Below are positions 43,323-50,234 of a stretch of DNA of 64,000 bases, one piece after another. The stretch's first letter is position 1. Each line of letters opens with the position of its first letter. This DNA is from Rhodococcus sp. OK302 (GTDB lineage: Bacteria > Actinomycetota > Actinomycetes > Mycobacteriales > Mycobacteriaceae). Location: contig NZ_NPJZ01000001.1 in the NCBI RefSeq assembly GCF_002245895.1, positions 1,958,501-2,022,500 on the forward strand, written 5' to 3'. The position numbers and the translations under genes were made by a program. The notes under the pieces were generated by a model that saw only the letters and a list, made by a program, of their open reading frames with translations, was not told the origin of the DNA and ran no database searches.

Positions 43323-43386
43323 TTTGTATGCAGGAGTGGTGTGTTTCAGGGATATTATCGAGCTTTGTTGCAAGATTGTGTACAAT
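43323..43386 (+). promoter_or_regulatory. GntR-type double operator and leaderless promoter of CaiB transferase
   Basis: TTTGTATGCAG (43323-43333) and ATTGTGTACAAT (43375-43386) are separated as in 15421-15484. The TACAAT (43381-43386) is a -10; the expected start, seven bases on, coincides with the ATG at 43393. No ribosome site precedes this ATG, so the mRNA is probably leaderless. Confidence 0.65.
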
Positions 43387-43392
43387 TTCGCC

Positions 43393-44607
43393 ATGACTAC
43401 AACTTCCGGTCCGCTCAGCGGCCTGCGCGTGCTCGAACTGGGAAACTTCATCGCCGGCCCTTTCGCGGGCCAGTTGTTGGGCGATTACGGGGCCGAGGTG
43501 CTCAAGATCGAGGCGCCCGAATCCGGTGACTCGATGCGGCGGTGGGGTGTCACGGTGGACGGCGAAAGCCTGTGGTGGCCCTCGATTGCACGGAACAAGA
43601 AGTCGGTAGCAATCGACCTGCGTCAGCCGGATGGTCGCGAGCTGGTGCGCAAGCTGGTCGCCGAAGCTGACATCGTTCTCGAGAACTTCAGGCCCGGCAC
43701 GCTCGCAAAGTGGGGGATGGACTACCCGACCCTCTCGGAAATCAACCCGCGCGTCATCCTCGTTCATGTCTCGGGGTTCGGTCAGAACGGGCCGCGCTCG
43801 ACGGATGCAGGTTTCGGTAGCGTCGGTGAGGCGATGGGCGGAATCCGTCACACGACAGGCAATCCCGGACTGCCTCCGACCCGCGTGGGCATCAGCCTCG
43901 GGGACTCCTTGGCTGCGCTGTTCGCGGTGATCGGAACTCTTGCAGCGGTCCATGAGCGGTCTGTCAGTGGTCGGGGCCAGGAAGTGGACGTCGCGATCTA
44001 CGAGGCAGTGGCGGCCCTGATGGAATCAACGATGGCCGATCATGAAATCGGCGGAATCACGCGCGGGCGTACGGGATCGGTGCTGCCCCGCGTGGCGCCG
44101 TCGAATGTGTATCCCACGTCGGACGGAGCTGAGGTCATTATCGCCGCGAATGCCGATACCGTCTTCCGTCGGCTCTGCACTGCAATGGGTCGTCCCGAGT
44201 TGGCTGACGATCCGAAGTTTGCAACCCATGGCCCGCGCGGCGACAACATGACCGAGATCGACGCCATTATCGGTGAGTGGACATCGACGATGAGCGGCGA
44301 TGTGCTGTTGAAGACCATGGAGGACAACAGCGTTCCGGCCGGCCGAATCTACACGGCCCCGGACATGCTCGCCGATCCGCAGTATGCCGCGCGAGATATG
44401 GTGGTCCGCCTCGTCAACCAGTTCGGTGTTGCAGTTCCCGCCGCCGGCGTCGTACCCAAGTTCTCCCGGTCGCAGCCGGCCACTCCGGTGCCGGGGCCTG
44501 GTCTGGGCGAACATACTCGGGAAGTCCTCGCCTCTCTGGCCGGTATCGATGACAGCCAATGGGCTGACTTGAAGTCCGCCGGTACCGCCGTTCAAGCGAC
44601 CAACTGA
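43393..44607 (+). CDS. CaiB/BaiF-type (class III) CoA-transferase
   Basis: A 404-residue family III CoA-transferase, which moves CoA between acids through an aspartyl intermediate. The N-terminal GLRVLELGNFIAGPFAGQLLGDYGAEVLKIEAPESGD is the family signature, and RNKKSVAIDLRQPDGRELV and VSGFGQNGPRSTDAGFGSVGEAMGG (with the candidate catalytic Asp near residue 142) follow. The ATG at 43393 is leaderless or nearly so. It is alone in its direction and ends in a hairpin. It may activate the substrate or recycle CoA for the lyase pathway controlled by the same GntR. Confidence 0.92.
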   Translation: MTTTSGPLSGLRVLELGNFIAGPFAGQLLGDYGAEVLKIEAPESGDSMRRWGVTVDGESLWWPSIARNKKSVAIDLRQPDGRELVRKLVAEADIVLENFRPGTLAKWGMDYPTLSEINPRVILVHVSGFGQNGPRSTDAGFGSVGEAMGGIRHTTGNPGLPPTRVGISLGDSLAALFAVIGTLAAVHERSVSGRGQEVDVAIYEAVAALMESTMADHEIGGITRGRTGSVLPRVAPSNVYPTSDGAEVIIAANADTVFRRLCTAMGRPELADDPKFATHGPRGDNMTEIDAIIGEWTSTMSGDVLLKTMEDNSVPAGRIYTAPDMLADPQYAARDMVVRLVNQFGVAVPAAGVVPKFSRSQPATPVPGPGLGEHTREVLASLAGIDDSQWADLKSAGTAVQATN

Positions 44608-44613
44608 CGTGAC

Positions 44614-44657
44614 GACGAAGGCCTCCCGTCGTGACTTCGCGACAGGAGGCCTTCGTC
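44614..44657. terminator. bidirectional terminator
   Basis: The GACGAAGGCCTCC (44614-44626) arm and its complement (44645-44657) surround an 18-base loop between the convergent CaiB and ABM genes. Confidence 0.8.
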
Positions 44658-44671
44658 TGAGCATGTTCTTT

Positions 44672-44968
44672 TCAGACCTGGGGGTCGACGGTTCCCGTCG
44701 TCAGCGACGGTGCGCCTGCAAGCAGCGGTCCGAGATCGGTGATAGCTCCCTCACCGGCGCGGAACTTGCGGTACTCGGCGTCGTGCTCGGCCGATTCCCA
44801 GGTTTCGATGAATCGCCACGTAGTGGGGCTTTTGCTGTCGACGACTGTCGTCACGGAAATGCAGCCGGAGAATGCTCGTGTTTCCTTGAGGACTCGCGTC
44901 ATGACAGTACGCGCGGCGTCGAGGGAATCCGGCTTGAATGAAAGTTCCAGGATGGCAACAAGTTCCAT
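44672..44968 (-). CDS. ABM-domain (antibiotic biosynthesis monooxygenase-type) protein
   Basis: A 98-residue ferredoxin-like alpha+beta protein with MELVAILELSFKPDSLDAARTVMTRVLKETRAFSGCISVTTV and TWRFIETWESAEHDAEYRKF. The family includes cofactor-free oxygenases and heme-degrading enzymes as well as proteins with no known activity. It lies 44 bases downstream of the CMD-family gene and likely belongs to its operon. It could oxidise a quinol-like or enediol intermediate, but no catalytic residue can be assigned. Confidence 0.82.
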   Translation of the reverse strand: MELVAILELSFKPDSLDAARTVMTRVLKETRAFSGCISVTTVVDSKSPTTWRFIETWESAEHDAEYRKFRAGEGAITDLGPLLAGAPSLTTGTVDPQV

Positions 44969-45012
44969 GTTCAGTCCTTACGTAGTGGGTAGTCTCGATG
45001 AAGACTAGCGGG

Positions 45013-45651
45013 TCATTCCCCGGAGAGGTCGGCGGACAGGTCGGCGACAACGACGCCGTCGGGAATTCGAACTTCCTCGATGAGTTCGGGGCGATCGTCG
45101 AATTCGAGTTTCAGAGCTCGGCAGATGGTGGCGTGCATGTCGTACATGCAGGTGATGTACGTCAGTTCCATGATCTGCTTGTCGGACAGGTGCGTTTTCA
45201 GGACTGCGAATACCTCGTCGGGTACGCGGCCGCCGTCGTAGACGAGTCCGTCGGTGTATGCGAGGACGGCGCGTTCGATGTCGCTGAACAGGTCGCTGAC
45301 CTGCCAGTGGGGGAGGGCCGCGATTTTCTCCTCGGTCATGCCCAGGGAGCGCATCTGCTTGCAGTGCTGGGAGAAGACGAATTGGCTGCCGCGTGCGTAT
45401 CCGGCGCGGGCCTGGCCGAGCTCGCGCAGGAGTGGATCGAGGTCTGCATTGCGGTACAGAGCGAATCCCTTGACGGCATGGCGGAACACGTCGGGGGACT
45501 GAGCAAACACGGACCACCAGTCGCCCGGGGTGCCATGGATGGTGCCGTGATCGACGGCGGGGTCCTTGTCGGCGCCGAACAGACGGTCGTAGAAGAAGAG
45601 GATCTTCTCGTCGGTTACCTCGGAGCGGGGGATTTCGCGAAGACGCGGCAT
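45013..45651 (-). CDS. carboxymuconolactone decarboxylase (CMD)-family protein
   Basis: A 212-residue all-helical protein. The CMD/AhpD core is YARGSQFVFSQHCKQMRSLGM near residue 86, followed by WQVSDLFSDIERAVLAYTDGLVYDGGRVPDEVFAVLKTHLSDKQIMELTYITCMY. The single Cys near 96 in SQHCK sits where AhpD has its CxxC motif, so peroxidase activity by the usual route is unlikely. The N-terminal ~80 residues are longer than in minimal CMD proteins. It is co-transcribed with the VOC gene (36-base gap). A decarboxylase role would fit aromatic-like ring degradation. Confidence 0.82.
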   Translation of the reverse strand: MPRLREIPRSEVTDEKILFFYDRLFGADKDPAVDHGTIHGTPGDWWSVFAQSPDVFRHAVKGFALYRNADLDPLLRELGQARAGYARGSQFVFSQHCKQMRSLGMTEEKIAALPHWQVSDLFSDIERAVLAYTDGLVYDGGRVPDEVFAVLKTHLSDKQIMELTYITCMYDMHATICRALKLEFDDRPELIEEVRIPDGVVVADLSADLSGE

Positions 45652-45687
45652 GCTGGTTCCTTTCGGGTTTTCAGGAAGCTCGGGGTA

Positions 45688-46251
45688 TCAGGAAGCGCTG
45701 GGAACGGTGCGGTCTGCGGCGGTCTTCGGTGTGTGTGCGACGTCGGCCTCGGTGAACTCCTTCGTCCAGCAAGCAAATTCGAGAAGGACGCCATCGGGGT
45801 CCTGGAAGTAGAAGGACCGGACGAAGGTTCCCTCATGGATCTCTCGCGACGCGCCCTCCGGGCTGTCGTCGTGGTTGAGGGTGATGCTCAGCGGCACGCC
45901 GTCGGCCTTGAGTCGCTTGCGGTACTCGTCGAACTTCTCCGGCGGGACGGCAAACGCGACGTGATTCATCGAGCCGACAGCGCTGACGAGTTCGTCCCGG
46001 TCAGGCAGTCCGGCCGGGGCGGAGATTCCGGGAACTGCGTCGGGCGCATCCGCCAGCCAGAAAAACGCCAGCGTGTCTCCGTTTCCACAATCGAAGAAGA
46101 AATGCTGTCCGAGGTTGCCGGGAAGATCGAGCGTTTTGACCAGCGGCATACCCAGGGTTCCCGAGTAGAAGTCGACAGTGCGCTGCATGTCCGAGCACAC
46201 GAGCGCGAGGTGATTGATTCCGCGGAATTCGAACTTCGGATTGGCGTTCAT
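45688..46251 (-). CDS. VOC-family protein, paralogue of 28928-29500
   Basis: A 187-residue VOC protein. The start is ATG at 46251 with AAGGA upstream; the frame can extend to 46308 but the extension has no homology to its paralogue. GINHLALVCSDMQRTVDFYSGTLGM near residue 10, SMNHVAFAVPPEKFDEY near 92 and YFQDPDGVLLEFACW near 152 give a His/His/Glu metal set. It resembles the protein at 28928 over its whole length. Its divergent promoter region with the NTF2-like gene at 46464 carries the TetR-type 19-bp site. Confidence 0.85.
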   Translation of the reverse strand: MNANPKFEFRGINHLALVCSDMQRTVDFYSGTLGMPLVKTLDLPGNLGQHFFFDCGNGDTLAFFWLADAPDAVPGISAPAGLPDRDELVSAVGSMNHVAFAVPPEKFDEYRKRLKADGVPLSITLNHDDSPEGASREIHEGTFVRSFYFQDPDGVLLEFACWTKEFTEADVAHTPKTAADRTVPSAS

Positions 46252-46330
46252 TGCGATCCTTAGCTGTGTTGTTGTCCGAGGCGCTGCCCCGGATGTAGGG
46301 AATGCCATGGCGCGAAACGGGGCAAGAATG

Positions 46331-46349
46331 TGACTTGACAGTCATGTCA
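46331..46349. promoter_or_regulatory. 19-bp palindromic operator (TetR type), first copy
   Basis: TGACTTGACAGTCATGTCA is a near-perfect dyad (TGAC-N2-GAC-A-GTC-N2-GTCA) and is identical at 49478-49496. Within it TTGACA (46335-46340) starts a promoter with 17-base spacing to GATAGT (46358-46363), reading toward 46464. Confidence 0.75.
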
Positions 46350-46382
46350 TGTTCTTGGATAGTTTGTCCATATTCACGTCAT

Positions 46383-46421
46383 CTGTCAACACCCGGCTCC
46401 GTGCGGGCGGGGTGTTGACAG
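46383..46421 (+). promoter_or_regulatory. hairpin in the predicted leader of the NTF2-ACAD operon
   Basis: CTGTCAACACCC (46383-46394) pairs with GGGTGTTGACAG (46410-46421) around a 15-base loop. It lies between the predicted start of transcription near 46370 and the ATG at 46464. It has no U-run and could be a stability or attenuation element. Confidence 0.45.
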
Positions 46422-46463
46422 TAGCTTGTGTGCTGTAACTGCCTTGAGGAGAAGCATTTTCGC

Positions 46464-46850
46464 ATGAAGGACTTCGCAAATCGGTTCTTTGCCGCCGTCT
46501 CCGGTGGTGATGAAGCGACACTCACCGAACTGTATTCGCCGGACGCACGCATCTGGCATAACGACGACGGGCTGGAGCAGACGGTTGCGGAGAATCTTCG
46601 CACCCTGCGCTGGCTCTCCCGCACCCTCGAGAACTTCCGCTACGAAGACATCCGGCGCTACATGCTGCCCGACGGATTTGCTCAACAGCACGTCGTGCGC
46701 GGCACTCTCCCGGGACACGGCCCACTCGAGATTCCGGCCAGCCTGTTCGTCCGCGTCGAAAACGGGTTGATCACTCGCATCGACGAGTACGTCGACTCGG
46801 CCGCCACCCGGCCCCTGCAACTTGCTGCTGCTACAAGGAGGCACTCATGA
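46464..46850 (+). CDS. NTF2-like (SnoaL-type) protein
   Basis: A 128-residue NTF2-like protein. The start is ATG at 46464 after GAGGAGAAG; an in-frame extension to 46428 is less likely. MKDFANRFFAAVSGGDEATLTELYSPDARIWHNDDGLEQT, FRYEDIRRYMLPDGFAQQHVVRG and ITRIDEYVDSA align with the proteins at 28563 and 29678, including the IWHN motif. It overlaps the acyl-CoA dehydrogenase by four bases (ATGA), tying its role to that enzyme's substrate. It is divergent from a VOC gene, the second VOC/NTF2 pairing in the window. Confidence 0.83.
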   Translation: MKDFANRFFAAVSGGDEATLTELYSPDARIWHNDDGLEQTVAENLRTLRWLSRTLENFRYEDIRRYMLPDGFAQQHVVRGTLPGHGPLEIPASLFVRVENGLITRIDEYVDSAATRPLQLAAATRRHS

Positions 46851-48031
46851 CTGTGAACCAACCCGAAGGCGACATCGCCGAACTGCGTACTCGGTTGCGC
46901 GCATTTATTGACGACGAGGTAATTCCGATGGAACCCGTCCTCGTGAAAGAGGACGAGGTCGCCCACCAGGCTCTGGGTCAACTGCGCTCGCGTGCAAAGG
47001 AACTAGGCCTGTGGGCACTCGGGCACCCGAGCGACGTCGGAGGTGGCGGAGTTCCGTTCCTGGACTTCGTCTACCTCAACGAGGTCATCGGCCGATCCGA
47101 ATTCGGCCAGTTGGCAGTCGGCTCGGTATCCATGCAGGACACCTTGATGTTGCGCAAGCACGGCACCGACGAGCAGAAGCAGCGGTGGATCCCGCCGATT
47201 GTCGCGGGAGAGTTCCTGCCGTCGGTCGGTTTGACCGAGCCGGATACCGCAGGCTCCGATCCCACTCTGATCGAGACCCACGCGGAACTCGACGGCGACA
47301 CCTGGGTCATCAACGGGCACAAGTGGTTCACCACGGGTGTGGCGAACGCGGGGTACTGCTCGGTCTTCGCTCGCACGGAGCCCGAGTCGACGCCCCGGCA
47401 CTCCCGGATCAGCGCGATCATCGTGCCGACCGACACCCCCGGGTTCGAGATCGTCCGGTCGATCCCGACCATGGGCCACGACCCCAGCGATCACTACGAG
47501 GTCCGGCTCACCGACGTTCGAGTTCCGGCGGCCAACCTTCTCGGTGAACGGGGCAAGGGCTTCGTCGTCGCCCAGGACCGTCTCGGACCCGGCCGTATTT
47601 TCCACTGCATGCGCTGGCTCGGTCAGGCGCAACGCGCATTCGAGTTGATGTGTGAGCGCGCGAATACCCGCTACGTACATGGGTCGCTTCTTGCCGAGAA
47701 GGGCGAGATCCACCGGTACATCGCGGAATCCGCGGCACAGATTCAGGCAGCCCGTCTGATGACCCTCGACGCGGCCCGTGTGATGGATTCCGGCGAGGAT
47801 GCTCGAATCCAGATCGGTCTCGTGAAGTTCTGGGGAGCCCGGATGCTGCACGACGTCATCGATCGCGCCATCCAGGTGCACGGCGCACTCGGACTGACCG
47901 CCGACACCCCACTCGAACGGATGTACCGCCAGGCTCGCTACGCACGCGTCTACGACGGTCCGGACGAGGTACACCGCATGTCGACCGCGCGTCGACTGCT
48001 ACGCGACCCCAGTGCCGCGCCATGGCTGTGA
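46847..48031 (+). CDS. acyl-CoA dehydrogenase, ACAD10/11-like
   Basis: A 394-residue dehydrogenase with GLTEPDTAGSDP near residue 127, WVINGHKWFTTG near 150, and RAIQVHGALGLTADTPLERMYRQAR near 342. The ARVYDGPDEVHRMSTARRLL end replaces the usual YEGT-type segment. The DGPDEVH ending is characteristic of ACAD10/11-related proteins, which work with an APH-type kinase in the degradation of 4-hydroxyacyl-CoAs through phosphorylation and elimination. Exactly such a kinase gene overlaps it by 10 bases (48022). The inference is that the pair handles a hydroxylated acyl-CoA. Confidence 0.9.
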   Translation: MTVNQPEGDIAELRTRLRAFIDDEVIPMEPVLVKEDEVAHQALGQLRSRAKELGLWALGHPSDVGGGGVPFLDFVYLNEVIGRSEFGQLAVGSVSMQDTLMLRKHGTDEQKQRWIPPIVAGEFLPSVGLTEPDTAGSDPTLIETHAELDGDTWVINGHKWFTTGVANAGYCSVFARTEPESTPRHSRISAIIVPTDTPGFEIVRSIPTMGHDPSDHYEVRLTDVRVPAANLLGERGKGFVVAQDRLGPGRIFHCMRWLGQAQRAFELMCERANTRYVHGSLLAEKGEIHRYIAESAAQIQAARLMTLDAARVMDSGEDARIQIGLVKFWGARMLHDVIDRAIQVHGALGLTADTPLERMYRQARYARVYDGPDEVHRMSTARRLLRDPSAAPWL

Positions 48032-49398
48032 CTCACGCTGCCGGCAGTCTCGGTGACGGAATCCGGTGTGCGCTCAGTGACGCTTTCGGCACTGAAATAA
48101 CCGTCGGCGATCCGCGTCAGCTCACCGGCGGCGCGAGCCGTCAGATCTGGGCGGTTGAGATTCGCGGCGCGGACGGCCGATCGCAGGACGTTGTGCTGCG
48201 ACGGGACCCACCCGGGCACGGCGACGCTGACAGGATGCGGGCCGAGGTGGCATGCCTGCGGGCAGCCTCCGCAGTCGGAGTTCCGGTTCCGGCTGTCCTT
48301 GCATCGGGGGACACGGCACCGGGCATAGATGCTCCGTATCTGGTGATGGACATGGTTGTCGGTGAGTCGATCCCGCGTAAATTGCAGCGGGATCCCGAGT
48401 TCGACGACGTGCGGACGCATCTCGCCGAGGACATGGGTTACGTGCTCGGGCAGATTCACAGTGCCGACACCGGGACTCTCGGGATGCTCGACAGCGGCGA
48501 CCCGTTGGACGCGCTCGAGGCTGTGTACCGGGGTATGGACCAACCTCGTCCCGCTGTTGAGGTCGGACTTCGATGGCTCCGGGACAACCGGCCGGCCAAG
48601 CGCCCGGACGCGTTGGTGCACGGCGACTTCCGACTCGGCAATGTATTGGTCGACAACGCCGGAATTCGCGGAGTGCTGGACTGGGAACTCGCCCACCTCG
48701 GTGATCCGATCGAGGATCTCGGCTGGCTCTGCGTGCGCGCGTGGCGTTTTGGCGCGCAGCCTCCAGTCGCAGGCATCGGTACCCGCGAACAACTACTCGA
48801 TGGTTATGAACGCGCCACGGGCATTCGGCCGTCGGACGCCGAACTGCACTGGTGGGAGGCGTACGGCACGCTGCGGTGGTTGGTGCTGAGTCAGTTCCAG
48901 TCGCAGCGGCACCTCGGTGGCGCCGAGAACTCCATCGAACTGGCCGCGATCGGACGACGAGTGTGTGAGTCCGAGTACGACCTGCTTCTGATTCTCGGTC
49001 TGCTCGACGACGCCCCGTCGCTACCGGATGTGACGGCTCCATCGCTACACGACCGTCCGAGTCTGTCGGAGATCCTTGAACTTGTCGCCGGCACTCTTCG
49101 CGATGATGTTGCTCCAGTGCTCGACGGGGTGCACGAACGCGAACGGTACCTGCTGAGGATCTGCGTCAACCTGCTGGGCATAGCAGGGCGAGAGCTCGGT
49201 GCCGGAGACAGCACGGAGGAGTTGGCGGACTTGCTTGCAGCTCTCGATTGCACATCCGAAGCTGACCTGGCCGATCGAATTCGGGTGGGAGCCGTCTCGT
49301 ACTCGGACGCAGCCGTTCGCCGGTTGATCTCGACCTCGGTACTCGCGCGGCTACGTGTGGCGAATCCTCGGCACTTGCTTCGGCTGTCGCACAATTGA
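48022..49398 (+). CDS. APH-family kinase with C-terminal helical domain, ACAD partner
   Basis: A 458-residue protein. The N-terminal ~330 residues are an aminoglycoside-phosphotransferase/choline-kinase fold: VHGDFRLGNVLVD near residue 198 (catalytic His/Asp/Asn) and VLDWELAHLGDPIEDLGWL near 216 (metal-binding Asp). The last ~115 residues (RPSLSEILELVAGTLRDDVAPVLDG, YLLRICVNLLGIAGREL) form a separate helical domain of the DUF6285 kind, often found beside such kinases. In levulinate-type pathways a related kinase phosphorylates the 4-hydroxyacyl-CoA. It is translationally coupled to the dehydrogenase. Confidence 0.85.
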   Translation: MAVTHAAGSLGDGIRCALSDAFGTEITVGDPRQLTGGASRQIWAVEIRGADGRSQDVVLRRDPPGHGDADRMRAEVACLRAASAVGVPVPAVLASGDTAPGIDAPYLVMDMVVGESIPRKLQRDPEFDDVRTHLAEDMGYVLGQIHSADTGTLGMLDSGDPLDALEAVYRGMDQPRPAVEVGLRWLRDNRPAKRPDALVHGDFRLGNVLVDNAGIRGVLDWELAHLGDPIEDLGWLCVRAWRFGAQPPVAGIGTREQLLDGYERATGIRPSDAELHWWEAYGTLRWLVLSQFQSQRHLGGAENSIELAAIGRRVCESEYDLLLILGLLDDAPSLPDVTAPSLHDRPSLSEILELVAGTLRDDVAPVLDGVHERERYLLRICVNLLGIAGRELGAGDSTEELADLLAALDCTSEADLADRIRVGAVSYSDAAVRRLISTSVLARLRVANPRHLLRLSHN

Positions 49399-49410
49399 TT
49401 TCGAATTGGA

Positions 49411-49453
49411 CTCGACCCTTCCCGTGTGGCATGTCTACGCTGGAGGGGTCGAG
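49411..49453 (+). terminator. hairpin terminator after the kinase gene
   Basis: CTCGACCCTTCC (49411-49422) pairs with GGAGGGGTCGAG (49442-49453) with one wobble, followed by CGCTTTGTATT. Confidence 0.7.
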
Positions 49454-49477
49454 CGCTTTGTATTCGTCGAGTTGACA

Positions 49478-49496
49478 TGACTTGACAGTCATGTCA
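49478..49496 (+). promoter_or_regulatory. 19-bp palindromic operator, second copy, before TetR gene
   Basis: TGACTTGACAGTCATGTCA is identical to 46331-46349. The TTGACA inside (49482-49487), 17 bases, then GACACT (49505-49510) parallels the promoter at 46335-46363. The predicted start falls on the GTG at 49518, consistent with a leaderless mRNA. Confidence 0.75.
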
Positions 49497-49511
49497 GTTT
49501 CTTGGACACTC

Positions 49512-50192
49512 ATGACGGTGAGTAAGTTATCTGCCGGCACATCCTCAGCGCCGCCGTCCGTCGACACCCTGACTGCACGGGGTCGAAAGACGCGGGACAG
49601 TGTGCTCGACGCAGCGCGCAAGGTTTTCGAGGAGGTTGGGTTTCTCGAAACCCGCGTTGAGCAGATAGCTCAGGAAGCATCCGTATCCTACGGGACCTTC
49701 TACCGGTACTTCGAGTCGAAAGACGATGTGTTCCAGGAGCTGAGCAAGCGGCTCTTCGACGACGTGCATCGCCGTGAACCCCTCGACCCCGATCTGTCGC
49801 CGGCGGCGAGATTGATTGCCACCAACCGGCTGTACTACCAGGCGTACCGCCGCAATGCGAAGCTCATGGCCATTGTTGAACAGGTCGCGACATTCAATAC
49901 CGAATTTCGCAAACTTCGCCACGAACACCGTCGACAGTTGATCGACAAGACAGCCCGGGCCATCGCTCGTTGGCAGGAACAGGGCGACGTCCGAGCGTCC
50001 CTCGATCCGGTGATGGCTGCCCGCGCCATGGCGGCGATGGTCGACCACACGCTGTATCTGTGGCTTGTCCAGGGCGACGAAGCGGACGAGGAGAGCCTGC
50101 TCGACACTCTGGATCAGATGTGTATCGGCGCACTCGGTCTCGAACTTGGTGAGTCCGAGACCGAGCGCATCGGTCCGCTCGGCAATCAGTGA
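49512..50192 (+). CDS. TetR-family transcriptional regulator
   Basis: A 226-residue regulator (from ATG 49512; GTG at 49518 is an alternative and would be leaderless). The HTH (VLDAARKVFEEVGFLETRVEQIAQEASVSYGTFYRYFESKDDVFQEL) covers residues ~32-79 and is followed by a helical effector domain (RLIATNRLYYQAYRRNAKLMAIVEQVATF). The earlier in-frame ATG at 49482 lies inside the operator. An identical 19-bp site upstream of the VOC/NTF2-ACAD promoters makes that operon pair its likely target along with itself. Confidence 0.9.
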   Translation: MTVSKLSAGTSSAPPSVDTLTARGRKTRDSVLDAARKVFEEVGFLETRVEQIAQEASVSYGTFYRYFESKDDVFQELSKRLFDDVHRREPLDPDLSPAARLIATNRLYYQAYRRNAKLMAIVEQVATFNTEFRKLRHEHRRQLIDKTARAIARWQEQGDVRASLDPVMAARAMAAMVDHTLYLWLVQGDEADEESLLDTLDQMCIGALGLELGESETERIGPLGNQ

Positions 50193-50234
50193 CGTGAACG
50201 GCCTTGTCCGTCAATCCTGTTCAAGGATCTCGAG

